64,000 nucleotides of DNA, from assembly GCF_902686445.1 (NCBI RefSeq), contig NC_062226.1, positions 11,752,001 through 11,816,000 on the forward strand. Reading direction: 5' to 3'. Position 1 is the stretch's first letter; each line of letters begins with the position of its first letter. The notes beneath the pieces were generated by a model. The model made no database searches, was not told where the DNA came from, and saw only the letters and a program-made list of their open reading frames with translations. Position numbers and translations under genes: made by a program. The DNA comes from Sciurus carolinensis. Its lineage: Eukaryota > Chordata > Mammalia > Rodentia > Sciuridae. Below, piece by piece: positions 34,668 to 45,285 of the stretch.

Positions 34668-35410
34668 GGACTCGGAGCAACCACTGGGGCTCCGGGCGGC
34701 TGCCTGAGGAGGAGCTGCGTGGCGAGCTGTTTGGACTCAGAGTGAGCGCTCCTGAACACCGGGAGGTTGCCTGGAGGAAGAGGAGAAGCGCGGCAGGTCG
34801 CTTGGTCTAGGAGTGACTGCATCAGAGCCACAGGCGGTTGCCAGAGGAGGAGGCGAGTGGTGAGTTGTTTGGACTCAAAGTGACCGCTCCTGAACACCAG
34901 TGACCTGCCTGGAGGAGGAGCATAGTGGGTCGCTTAGTCTCCAAGCCACCGCTCCTGAACACCTGGGGGGCTACCCCGAGGAGGAGGAGGAACAGGGCGG
35001 GTCACTTGGACTCGGAGTGACTGCCTAGGGCTACGGGCGGTTGGCAGGAGGAGGAGACGCGAAGTGAGTTGCTTGGACTCCTAGTGACTGCGTCGGAACA
35101 CCGGGCGGCTGTCCGGAGGAAGAGGTGTGTGGCGGGTCTCTGGGACTTGGAGCTATTGTACGGGGCTCCAGGTGGTGGCTCAGAGGAGGGGCCGCATAGC
35201 CAGGCGATTAGGTGCAGAGCAGGGTCCCAGGACCTAGGCGGCTTCTTGGTGGAAGAGCCGCACAGAGGCACGCCTAGGGGTGGAGCGAAGGTTCCAGGAC
35301 TGCGGGCAGCTTCTCTGAGGAGAGGCAGCCTAAGGAGACTCGCCTGCGAAGGGTGAGGCTCCCAGGCCCAGGAGGTAGGTCCGGGCCCCTGGGAACGTTG
35401 CACAGGAAGA
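34668..35410 (+). repeat. L1 5'UTR tandem array of about 67-bp units
   Basis: A motif resembling TTGGACTCGGAGTGACTGC, followed by a CACCGGGCGGCTG-like block and a GGAGGAGGAG-like purine block, recurs about every 67 bp. Unit starts are near 34,668, 34,733, 34,804, 34,871, 34,935, 35,008, 35,075, 35,143, 35,210, 35,276 and 35,344. Units are well diverged, the last three most of all. They look much shorter than the 5' monomers described for mouse L1. Confidence 0.8.
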
Positions 35411-35550
35411 CAGCCCAGCCCAGGCGGTAGTTGTAGATTGAGGAGAACCTCTAGGAGGGGACTGATCAGCAAGACGTCCCCACCGAGTGAGTCTTCCCTG
35501 CCGGGTGAGGTTTTCCCACAGGGACGGTAAAACCAGAGACACAGGCACAA
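35002..35550 (-). other. Antisense open frame across the L1 5'UTR
   Basis: A 182-codon antisense frame spans much of the tandem array, and a second antisense frame of 146 codons lies at 34,457-34,897. Both encode repeating segments of the type ESKQLxTxLLLxQPP because the DNA is repetitive. High G+C content alone favours long chance frames. Primate L1 has an antisense ORF0 in its 5'UTR, but I see no sequence relation. Listed as open frames, not as genes. Confidence 0.25.
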
Positions 35551-35823
35551 ACAGGACTTGCCTCAGCCCGCAGCCTAGTTCCCCGTTGGATGACCATTGG
35601 TCAACAAGTGGAGGCACCTCTGCCCACTAGCAGGGAATATACGCCACCTGAGGGTCACCATCCCTAGAGAGGCAGCTTCTTCGTGGAGCTCCGCATTATC
35701 AACTTCCTCCAAGACTTCAGGCTACTGAAGGATAAGAGGGGATATACTAGCAATCTTCAGGGACATTATAAGTCGATAGAGGAAATCTGTAATATCTTAA
35801 TGATCCACTGATACCTGAACAAT

Positions 35824-36969
35824 ATGAGAAAACAAGGGAAGAAAAAGCCCCAAACAAATCTAGATGTTACATCAATAAAATCCAACGACAGCGTGGCAGA
35901 AGAAATGACAGAAAGGGAGTTCAGAATGTACATAATTAAAATGATCAGGGAAGCAAACAATGAGATGAAAGAGCAAATGCAGGCATTGAATGATGAGATG
36001 AAAGAGCAAATGCAGGCATTGAATGATGAGATGAAAGAGCAAATGCAGGCATTGAATGATGAGATGAAAGAGCAAATGCAGGCATTGAATGATGAGATGA
36101 AAGAGCAAATGCAGGCATTGAATGATCGCACCAATCGACAGTTAAAAGAGCAAATACAGGAAGCAAAAGATCCTTTCAATAAAGAGTTAGAGATATTGAA
36201 AAAAAACCAAACAGAAATCCTTGAAATGAAGGAAACAATAAACCAAATTAAGAACTCCATAGAAAGCACAACCAATAGGATAGAACACCTGGAAGACAGA
36301 ACCTCAGATATTGAAGAAAAAATATTTAACCTTGAAAACAAAGTTGAACAAGCAGAGAAGATGGTAAGAAATCATGAACAGAATCTCCAAGAACTATGGG
36401 ATATCATGAAAAGGCCAAATTTGAGAATTATTGGGATTGAGGAAGGCTTAGAGAAACAAACCAAAGGAATGAACAATCTATTCAATGAAATAATATCAGA
36501 AAATTTCCCAAATCTGAAGAATGAAATGGAAAATCAAGTTCAAGAAGCGTATAGGACTCCAAATATACAAAATTACAACAGACCCACACCAAGGCACATT
36601 ATAATGAAAATACCTAACATACAAAATAAAGACAGAATTTTAAAGGCTGTGAGAGAAAAGAACCAAATTACATTCAGGGGGAAACCAATACGGATATCAG
36701 CAGATTTTTCAATCCAGACCCTAAAAGCTAGAAGGGCCTGGAACAACATTTTTCAAGCTCTAAAAGAAAATGGATGCCAACCAAGAATCTTATACCCAGC
36801 AAAACTTACCTTCAAATTTGACGATGAAATAAAATCATTCCATTACAAACAAAAGCTAAAAGAATTTACAAAAAGAAAGCCAGCATTACAGAACATTCTC
36901 AGCAAAATATTCCATGAGGAAGAGATAAAAAACAAAGAAGCAAATCAGCAAAGGGAGGAATTATCCTAA
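35824..36969 (+). CDS. L1 ORF1 protein (RNA-binding chaperone), intact
   Basis: A 381-residue ORF1p, which trimerises, coats L1 RNA in the cytoplasm and acts as a nucleic-acid chaperone for retrotransposition. In order: a basic N-terminus (MRKQGKKK), a long coiled coil (about 35-200) containing five perfect 11-residue repeats (EMKEQMQALND, residues 47-101), an RRM-like domain starting near NLRIIGIEEG (about 199-208), and a C-terminal domain with PRHIIMKIPN and RRAWNNIF. The frame is unbroken. Without the extra repeats it would be close to the usual 330-370 residues. It is probably able to make protein if the element is transcribed. Confidence 0.93.
   Translation: MRKQGKKKPQTNLDVTSIKSNDSVAEEMTEREFRMYIIKMIREANNEMKEQMQALNDEMKEQMQALNDEMKEQMQALNDEMKEQMQALNDEMKEQMQALNDRTNRQLKEQIQEAKDPFNKELEILKKNQTEILEMKETINQIKNSIESTTNRIEHLEDRTSDIEEKIFNLENKVEQAEKMVRNHEQNLQELWDIMKRPNLRIIGIEEGLEKQTKGMNNLFNEIISENFPNLKNEMENQVQEAYRTPNIQNYNRPTPRHIIMKIPNIQNKDRILKAVREKNQITFRGKPIRISADFSIQTLKARRAWNNIFQALKENGCQPRILYPAKLTFKFDDEIKSFHYKQKLKEFTKRKPALQNILSKIFHEEEIKNKEANQQREELS
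35962..36126 (+). repeat. Five perfect 33-bp repeats inside L1 ORF1
   Basis: Five head-to-tail 33-bp units, identical at every base, starting at 35,962, 35,995, 36,028, 36,061 and 36,094. Each encodes EMKEQMQALND. The length keeps the reading frame, and 11 residues equals three helical turns, so a coiled coil can continue through it. Confidence 0.97.
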
Positions 36970-37036
36970 AGGAACTGTCAAATAAAGGAGGAACCAAGGT
37001 GTGTCAAAAAATGAATAAATAAATAAAATTTTAAAA

Positions 37037-40000
37037 ATGAACCAAATGACCGGGAATACAAATCATATCTCAATAATAACCCTGAATGTTAATGGCCTGA
37101 ATTCATCAATCAAAAGACATGACTGGCAGATTGGATTAAAAAGAAAGATCCAACAATATGTTGCCTGCAAGAGATTCATCTCATAGAAAGAGATACCCAT
37201 AGACTAAGGGTGAAAGGATGGGGAAAAACATACCATGCACATGGACTCAGCAAAAAAGCTGGAGTATCCATCCTCATTTCAGATAATGTGGACTTCAAGC
37301 CAAAGTTAGTCAGAAGGGATAAGGAAGGACATTTCATACTGCTTAAGGGAAGCATAAATCAGCAAGATATAACAATCATAAACATCTATGCCCCAAAGAG
37401 TGGCTCATCCATGTATGTCAAACAAATCCTTCTCAATTTTAGAAACCAAATAGACCGTAACACAATAATACTAGGCGATTTTAACACGCCTCTCTCACCA
37501 CTGGACAGATCTTCCAAACAAAAATTGAACAAAGAAACCATAGATCTCAATAACACAATCAATAATATAGACTTAACAGACATTTATAGAATATACCATC
37601 CAACCAAGAGCGAATACACTTTCTTCTCAGCAGCACATGGATTCTTCTCTAAAATAGACCATATATTATGCCACAAAGATAATGTTAGCAAATACAAGAA
37701 GATAGAGACACTACCTTGTATTCTATCAGATCATAATGGATTGAAGTTAGAAATAAATGAAAGAGTAAAAAACAGAAATTACTCCAACACCTGGAGATTA
37801 AACAATATGCTATTATATGATGAATGGATAACACAAGATATTAGGAAGGAAATTAAAAAAATTCTTAAAGGTAAATGAGAACAAAGAAACATCATATCAA
37901 AATCTCTGGGACACTATGAAAGCTGTACTTAGAGGAAAATTTATTTCATGGAGTGCATTTAAAAAAAGAAGTAAAACTCAAAAAATAAACGACCTAACAC
38001 TACAGCTCAAAGCCCTAGAAAAAAAAGAACAGACCAAGACCAAAAGTAGTAGAAGACAGGAAATAGTTAAACTCAGAGCTGAAATCAATGAAATTGAAAC
38101 AAAAGAAACAATACAAAAAATTGACAAAATAAATAGTTGGTTCTTCGAAAAAATAAACAAAATGATAAACCTTTAGCTACACTAACAAAGAGAAGACGAG
38201 AGAAAACCCAAATTACTAAAATTCAGAATGAACAAGGAAAATCACAATAGACACGACTGAAATACAAAACATAATTAGAAGCTATTTTGAAAATCTATAC
38301 TCCAACAAAATAGAATATTTCGAAGACATCAACAGGTTTCTAGAGACATATGAATTGCCTAAACTGAACGAGGAGGACATACACAATTTAAATAGACCAA
38401 TTTCAAGTAATGAAAAAGATGAAGTCATCAAAAGCCTAACAACAAAGAAAAGTCCAGGACCAGATGGGTTTTCAGCCGAGTTCTACAAAACCTTTAAAGA
38501 AGAGCTCATTCCAATACTTCTCAAAGTATTCCATAAAATGGAAGAGGAGGGAACCCTCCCAAATTCATTCTATGAAGCCAATATCATCCTGATACCTAAA
38601 CCAGACAGAGACACATTGAGGAAAGAAAATTTCAGACCAATATCCTTAATGAACATCGACGCAAAAATTCTCAACAAAATTTTAGCAAATCGCATACAAA
38701 AACATATTAAAAAGATAGTGCACCATGATCAAGTGGATTTCATCACAGGGATGCAAGGTTGGTTCAACATCAGGAAATCAATAAATGTAATTCACCATAT
38801 CAATAGACTTAAAGTCAAGAATCACATGATTATTTCAATAGATGCAGAGAAAGCATTTGATAAAATACAGCACCCCTTCATGCTCAAAACACTAGAAAAA
38901 ATAGGGATAGTGGGAACGTTCCTTAACATTGTAAAGGCCATCTATGCTAAGCCCATGGCTAATATCATTCTAAATGGTGAAAAACTGAAAGCATTCCCCC
39001 TAAAAACTGGAACAAGACAGGGATGCCCTCTTTCACCACTTCTTTTCAATATTGTCCTTGAAACTCTAGCCAGAGCAATTAGACAGACCAAAGAAATTAA
39101 AGGGATACGAATAGGAAGAGAAGAACTCAAAATATCCCTGTTTGCTGATGATATGATTATATACTTAGAGGAACCAGGAAATTCCACCAGAAAACTTTTA
39201 GATCTCATAAGTGAATTCAGTAAAGTAGCGGGATATAAGATCAATGCACATAAATCTAAGGCATTTTTATACATAAGCGATGAATCTTCAGAAAGAGAAA
39301 TTAGGAAAACTACCCCATTCACAATAGCATCGAAAAAAATAAAATACTTGGGAATCAATCTCACAAAAGAGGTGAAAGACCTCTACAATGAGAACTACAG
39401 AGCACTAAAGAAAGAAATTCAAGAAAACCTTAGAAGATGGAAAGATCTCCCATGTTCTTGGATAGGAAGAATTAATATTGTCAAAATGGCCATACTACCA
39501 AAAGTGCTATACAGATTCAATGCAATTCCAATTAAAATCTCAATGATGTACCTTACAGAAATAGAGCAAGCAATTATGAAATTCATCTGGAAGAATAAAA
39601 AACCCAGAATAGCTAAAGCAATCCTTGGCAGAAAGAGTGAAGCAGGGAGTATCGCAATACCAGATCTTCAACTCTACTACAAAGCAATGGTAACAAAAAC
39701 GGCATGGTATTGGTACCTAAATAGAAAGGTGGATCAATGGTACAGAATAGAGGACATGGACACAAACCCAAATAAATACAATTTTCTCATACTAGACAAA
39801 GGGGCCAAAAATATGCAATGGAGAAAGGATAGCCTCTTCAACAAATGGTGCTGGGAAAATTGGAAATCCATATGCAACAGAATGAAACTAAACCCATATC
39901 TCTCACCATGCATGAAACTAAACTCAAAATGGATTAAGGACCTCGGAATCAGACCATAGATCTTGCATCTTATAGAAGAAAAAGTAGGTCCAGTGCTTCA

Positions 40001-40881
40001 ACATGTTGGCTTAGGACCAGAGTTCCTCAACAAGACTCCCATAGCACAAGAAATAAAAGCAAGAATCAACAACTGGGGTAGATTCAAAGTAAAAAGCTTT
40101 CTGTCAGCAAAGGAAACTATCAGCAATGCGAAGAGAGAGCCTACAGAGTGGGAGAATATCTTTGCCAATCATACTTCAGATAGAGCACTAATCTCCAGAA
40201 TCTATAAAGAACTCAAAAAACTCTACACCAAGAATGCAAATAATCCAGTGTAGAATGCAAATAATCCAATCGACAAATGGGCTAAGGAAAATGAATAGAC
40301 ACTTCACAGAAGAAGATGTACAAGCAATCAACAAACATATGGAAAAATGTTCAACATCTCTAGTAATAAGAGAAATGCAAATCCAAACCACCCTAAGATT
40401 CCATCTCACCCCAATTAGAATGGCGATTATCAAGAATACAAGCAACAACAGGTGTTGGCGAGGATGTGGGGAGAAAGGTACACTCATACATTGCTGGTGG
40501 GGCTGCAAATTAGTGCAGCCACTCTGGAAAGCAGTGTGGAGACTCCTTAGGATGGAACCACCATTTGACCCAGCTATCCCACTCCTTGGCCTATACCCAA
40601 AGGACTTAAAATCAGCATATTACAGAGATACAGCCACATCAATGTTCATAGCTGCTCAGTTCACAATAGCCAGATTGTGGAACCAACCTAGATGCCCTTC
40701 AATTGATGAATGGATAAAGAAACTGTGGTATATATATACAATGGAATATTACTCAGCCATAAAGAATGATAAAATTATGGCATTTGCAGGCAAATGGATG
40801 AAACTGGAGAATATCATGCTAAGTGAGATAAGCCAATCTCAAAAAACCAAAGGACGAATGATATCGCTAATAAGTGGATGA
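37037..40881 (+). pseudogene. L1 ORF2 (endonuclease / reverse transcriptase), broken
   Basis: It encodes the L1 enzyme that nicks target DNA and reverse transcribes RNA. The endonuclease part shows TLNVNG, ILGDFNT and SDHNG motifs (37,037-37,878). The reverse transcriptase part, with an FADD catalytic motif near 39,142, is open for 534 codons (38,355-39,959). The cysteine-rich C-terminus is at about 40,270-40,881. Lesions seen: a 1-base deletion near 37,121; a 1-base insertion near 37,870; 1-base deletions near 38,163 and 38,240; a TAG at 39,957-39,959 in frame; a 21-bp tandem duplication (40,231-40,251) that brings a TAG; and a further 1-base insertion near 40,289. ORF2 cannot give full-length enzyme. 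Confidence 0.93.
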
Positions 40882-41132
40882 TGACACATAATGGGGGGTG
40901 GGAGGGGTTAGTGTTAGCGTTAGAGTTAGGGTTAGGGAGGGGGGCAAGACTGGAGGAAGGAAGAACTGTATAGAGGGAAAAGAGGGTGGGAGTGATGGGG
41001 GGGAAGGGAAAAAATAACAGAATGAATCAAACAACATTACCCTATGTAAATTTATGATTACACAAATGGTATGCCTTTACGCCATGTACAAACAGAGAAA
41101 CAACATGTTTCCCATTTGTTTACAATAAAAAA
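40882..41132 (+). other. L1 3'UTR with G-rich and telomere-like tract, A-tail
   Basis: After ORF2 come G-runs (40,893-40,907 and 40,934-40,944) flanking five hexamers of the type GTTAGN (40,907-40,936), two of which are GTTAGG. A further run of G lies near 40,997. The element ends in an A-rich tail at 41,123-41,132. Purine/G-rich tracts are typical of mammalian L1 3'UTRs. Confidence 0.85.
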
Positions 41133-42020
41133 AAGTTGGCAAACAAGTACTTGTACACAAATATTTATATCAACTCTATTCATAGGGATCATAAGGTAGA
41201 ATCACTCCAAATGTCCATCAGCTGATGATTGGAAGAATAAACTAGAGTGTGCATTCCCTGGACTATTCATGAAGAAGAATAAAGTACTGATATGTAATAT
41301 AACATGAGTCAGCCTCAGAAACATTATGCCAAATGGAAGAAACCAGGCATAAAGGGTCATCTATTACCAAAGTACCTTTATATGAAATACTTAAGATAGA
41401 TAAATCCACAGAATATAAAGTAGATTAATATTTACCAGGTGATTGGTGGGGGACAAGCAATGAGGAGAAACTGCTTAATTAGAACAGAGTTCCCTTTGAG
41501 ATGATGAACATGTTGGGAACTAGATAGAGATGCTGGTGTACAACATTACAATGTGCCAAATGTGCCTAAATTGTACACTTCAGTATGGTTAATTTTATGT
41601 TATATGAATTTTGCCTGAATAAAAATTGACTCATAAATAAAGATATCATATGTGCATCACTTAACCCATGAATTCCCGGAAATACTGCTAAATAAATAAT
41701 TGTAATGTCATGTAAATTGTTCCATAGCATATAAACAACTTAAGCTTGTCTGTATGATACCAAACCAGACAAAGAAAACATTAAGACAAAAAGCAATAGG
41801 ACAACCTCACTTGGGAAAAATATGCAAAATTTTTGTATAGTGTTAATAAACAAAAATGCAGAATATTGTTAAAAATAAAAGAATAAAAGAATACATCATG
41901 ACCAACTAGGATTTATTCCAGGGATTCAAAAACAGGGTTAGTATCAGGAAACTCATTAATATGTTTCACTACAGTAGTGCATTAGAGAGGGAAAACTATA
42001 TGGCTTCTTAAAAATATTAA
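41133..42020 (+). mobile_element. Old L1M fragments, right part
   Basis: From the second target-site copy (41,133-41,147) the older L1 that hosts the young one continues to a 3' end near 41,630 (gtacacttcagtatggttaa, attttgcctgaataaaaa). A second L1M piece follows (aaccagacaaagaaaacatt to about 42,010). Confidence 0.75.
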
Positions 42021-42027
42021 AAGATTA

Positions 42028-42225
42028 AGCCAGGCATAGTGGCACATGCCTGTAATCCCAGTAGCTTGGGAGGCTGAGGTAGGAGGATGGTGAATTCAAA
42101 GCCAGCCTAGGCAATGGCAAGGCCCTAAGCAACTCAGTGAGACCCTGTCTCTAAATAAAATACAAAAAGGGCTCTGGATGTGGCTCAGTGGTTAATTGCC
42201 CTGGGTTTAATCCCTGGTACCAAAA
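42028..42225 (+). mobile_element. Dimeric B1/ID-type SINE
   Basis: Plus-orientation squirrel dimer: gccaggcatagtggcacatg and ctgtaatcccagtagcttgg (7SL/B1-like) to ctcagtgagaccctgtctc, then the ID half ggctctggatgtggctcagt to tttaatccctggtac. An ATAA-rich tail follows to about 42,265. Confidence 0.92.
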
Positions 42226-42264
42226 TAAATAAACAAGCTAACAAATAAATAAGTAAATAAAATA

Positions 42265-43085
42265 TCATTAAATTATTACTGTAAGTTATTAAATTAATAA
42301 AATATTATTAATATGATTTGTAATTTAAAATTATTTTAAAAAATTATTTTATTTGTTCTAACTAGTTGTACATGACAGTAGAATGCAAAAAATTCTTAAT
42401 AAGTTTGAAATATAATGAAACCTTCCAAACTTGATGAACTGGAGATTAAATAAACCTGTAGTAAACATCATTTATAATGCTGAGACACCTGAGCAATCTC
42501 ACCAAAGTCAGAAACAAAGTAAATGTGGCAAAAAGTAAGAAAAAAGATAAAAGTAAATGTGGGTCCCTCATTGCAACTATGTCACACCTCCTAGAAATTT
42601 TGTCCAATAGAAGAACACAATTCAATACAATGTAACCCACCAATTATTATTATTATTTTTAATTAATGTTTTTATTTGTTCTAATTAGTTATACATGACA
42701 GTAGAATGCATTTTGGTAAATCATACATAAATGAAGTATAATTTCTTATTTTTCTGAGCATACATGTTGTAGGTCATGCAGTCACATATGTACATGAGGT
42801 AATAATGTCTGTTTACTCTATTATCCTTCCTAACCTGTGCCCCTTCCCTTTATTTATTGAATATTTTTCTCATGATACATCTTATTAGAAGGGTTAAAAA
42901 AGAATATGTTATAATTATTGAAACAGAAGAGGAGAAAGTCATAATTATAGATAATGTGAATGCTACAAATATCTGAGGGAATCAACTAAAAAAAGTGTAA
43001 AATTTGATACGAGAATTTAAGAAGTCTTCTTACACCACTGGAAGACATAAAAGAAGGTAATGCTGTCATTCATTAAAACTTGCAG
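42265..43085. mobile_element. A+T-rich L1 remnants
   Basis: Contains two antisense sciurid L1 3' ends (about 42,345-42,390 and 42,655-42,850, both with the antisense ctagttgtacatgacag-type phrase) between pieces of old plus-strand L1 (about 42,400-42,640 and 42,895-43,080). Confidence 0.6.
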
Positions 43086-43098
43086 TGTTATAACCATC

Positions 43099-43312
43099 CT
43101 TTTTTTTTTTTTTGGTACCCAGAACTGAACCCAGGAGCACTTAACCACTGAGCCACATCCCCAGCCCTTTTAAATATTTTCTTTAGGGACAGGGTCTTGC
43201 TGAGTTGCTTAGGGCCTTGCTAAGTTACTGAGGCTGGCTTTGAACTCTCAATCCTCCAGCCTCAGCCTCCAGAGCTGCTGGGATTATAGGAGTGTGCCAT
43301 CACACCCAGCTA
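43099..43312 (-). mobile_element. Dimeric ID/B1-type SINE
   Basis: Starts with a T run, then cagaactgaacccaggagca, accactgagccacatcccca (ID half), then gggacagggtcttgctgagt to gggattataggagtgtgcca (B1-like half), all antisense. Confidence 0.92.
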
Positions 43313-43329
43313 CAGCTGTCCTTTTTGGA

Positions 43330-43535
43330 CCTTTAAGTGTGTTACCTCATTAATCTTCACAACAGACCAACACAGTCAAATCATTATCAACACTTTATGG
43401 AAGAGGAAACAGAGGCTGTGTAATGTGTACAAGTTGAGGGCTGAGCTTGTATTTAATGGCAGTGAGAAGATTCCAACCCGGGTTGCGTGGTCCTGATCTC
43501 AACCTCCTTCACTGTACTGCCTGGTGGTAGAGAAA
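43330..43535 (-). mobile_element. MIR-like SINE remnant
   Basis: Antisense MIR pattern: cctcattaatcttcacaaca, ggaagaggaaacagaggctg, then attccaacccgggttgc and cctccttcactgtactgcc. Confidence 0.65.
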
Positions 43536-44107
43536 AGAGAAATTATCTAAATGTCCAATATGAACATGCTTAACTTAAGGTAATTCCATGTTATAAAATA
43601 TGATTGACTATTATTAAAATAGTATGGGACAGTTAAAAACAATAGTGAGAACTGTAAAGAGTAGTGACTTGAAACCATCTTCGAGGCATCTTGTTAGATG
43701 AAAATTCAAGTTTCAAGATAATGTACTTATATGATATAATTTAAAGGTTATCAATCTTTGGATTTGCAGATTTATTTATGTAAATAAGGGAATTTGGGGG
43801 ACTCAATGGAGACTTTTGGTGTTTATAACTTTTCTTTGCATCTCACAACATGCTTTATTCATGTGGCATCTGTGGATTTATGGGGAAAATGGAAAATGGA
43901 AAATAGAAATCTAGGAGACCAGAAAAAGAGAATTTAAGTATTTTTAAGATAGTGCCTTCTTGGTGTCCTCTGTACAAAATATTGATGCACATTCACCCTC
44001 ACCCCTACCAAAAACAAACAAACAAACAAAACCAAAAGCAATGATAGATAAAAACATAGCTAGGAAATAGGGGAAGATCATTAATTTGCCGACCTTTAAA
44101 ATCATAA
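43535..44107. other. Unassigned intergenic sequence
   Basis: A+T-rich, no gene seen. Part (43,550-43,740) has the general look of an old plus-strand L1, but I would not insist. Confidence 0.4.
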
Positions 44108-44335
44108 CAGTGGTTCTAAGCAATTTCACAAGCCTATGGGGTCCTCTAAGGGGAACAGGGAGTGGATCTCAGCCTCAGCTGGTCCTGAAGACTGTCTGGG
44201 GGCTTTGAAAACACTGATGCCTGGGTTGCACCCACAGGATTCTGACTTGTGTGGTCTGAGGTCTGCCCTGGGCCTCGGGACCTTTAAGAAACTCCCCAGG
44301 TGGTTCCGAATGTGTGGAGGGGATGAGAACCACTG
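44108..44335 (+). mobile_element. MER5-like hAT-Charlie DNA transposon remnant
   Basis: 228 bp bounded by terminal inverted repeats CAGTGGTTCT (44,108-44,117) and AGAACCACTG (44,326-44,335), the ends typical of MER5-type non-autonomous hAT elements. The interior resembles the MER5 consensus (tttgaaaacactgatgcctg, ctccccaggtggttc). It has no coding capacity. Confidence 0.75.
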
Positions 44336-45285
44336 CTTTGAAGCAGATGCTGTTAGGAAGGCTTTAAATTAGGGAATGAAAATGAGAACAGGAATTGATT
44401 TTAATGCTTCAAAAACAGTCTTCTTCAAGGAACACAGGGGAAAGCCCGGACTGGTTTAATGCCGCTTTCCCCTGAGACTGGTAATTCAGCGCTTCCCTCC
44501 AGGGATGCCCTAGAGACTGGCCTCCTGTGGGAAGAAGCAGCACCTCTGAGTCTTCTTTTCCTTTTCTAAGAGGAGGGCAGAATGCAGCCCCTTGAGAGCC
44601 GCCCAGGGGCATAAGCGGGAGGCCTCACCATGACTTGTGTCAGAAAGTTTCTGAGCCACCATCACTGCAGACGCTGCCTCTGAGGGACAGGTCCAAGCTT
44701 GGCTTTTTTAACTAGGCTCTGGGGAGGACGTGCTGATGAACCCCTAGACTCCTTTTCTTTGATGTTAATTAACTGCTCAAGGTGGTTCCTGAAGGTTTAA
44801 TTAAACGGAGCCCAGAAGTAAGTTTTGGCTTCTCCTTGGTGAATGGTGGGTTGGGAATTATGCCTGGAGCCTCTTAGCACATGAAGTCATTCTCGATGTG
44901 ACCTTGGCCACAGCTGGTTCCTACGTGGGTCCCGAGACTCTCCAGGCACCAAACACACAGCACACAATCTGGTCAGAGAAACGTATTCTCATTTACAGGA
45001 GCAAAATCATTTATTTCTCCATCAGAACATTGATTCGTCCTACTCAGACCTCTACTGAAACAGGAGCAAGAAGGGGTGGGGACTGCAGGACTGTCCTGGG
45101 TGACATCATCCTCACACAGGCGAAGGTCTGGCCTCAGAGGTCTCCACTTTCTCCCCAGGGTCTGCAAAGGCACTTGGGACTAGTAGTTACCTGTACTTTA
45201 CTATGATAACTGAGTGTACGGCACTTGACATCTTTAAGTTTATTTATTTATTTATTTTTTTCATCTTGAAAATAAAGTTTACTAC
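44336..45285. other. Unassigned intergenic sequence
   Basis: No gene or repeat family recognised over about 0.9 kb. G+C is higher than the surroundings and the short frames lack signatures. A (TTTA)n tract sits at about 45,239-45,258. Confidence 0.5.

Larger units (their letters stand above)
34394..35823 (+). promoter_or_regulatory. L1 5'UTR / internal promoter region
   Basis: About 1.4 kb, G+C- and CpG-rich unlike the rest of the window, preceding ORF1. CAAGATGG at 34,403-34,410, within 10-17 bp of the element start, matches the core of the YY1 site that fixes the transcription start in primate L1; its role here is inference. The middle consists of degenerate 64-73 bp tandem units. Confidence 0.75.
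34394..41132 (+). mobile_element. Nearly full-length L1 retrotransposon
   Basis: A 6.7-kb LINE-1 with every part in order: 5'UTR (34,394-35,823), intact ORF1 (35,824-36,969), ORF2 (37,037-40,881) broken by several small lesions, 3'UTR and A-rich tail (to 41,132), bracketed by a 15-bp target-site duplication. It inserted into an older plus-strand L1M whose halves lie on either side. The intact ORF1 and good target duplication suggest a fairly recent insertion. With ORF2 broken it should not be autonomous, though its promoter and ORF1 could still be expressed. Confidence 0.95.

Noticed and set aside
34668..35410. Tandem array as a satellite or CpG-island promoter of a host gene
   Set aside because: It lies wholly between the L1 start and L1 ORF1, bounded by the target duplication, so it is the L1 5'UTR.
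35962..36126. CRISPR-like array
   Set aside because: Repeats are head-to-tail without spacers, in frame within ORF1, in a mammalian genome.
35766..36341. 191-codon minus frame and other antisense repeats opposite L1 ORF1
   Set aside because: It is the mirror of the 33-bp repeats and coiled-coil codons, giving repetitive cysteine/serine-rich text; a shadow of ORF1.
40907..40937. Interstitial telomere as a trace of chromosome fusion
   Set aside because: The TTAGGG-like hexamers lie within an L1 3'UTR that is complete on both sides, so they belong to the element.
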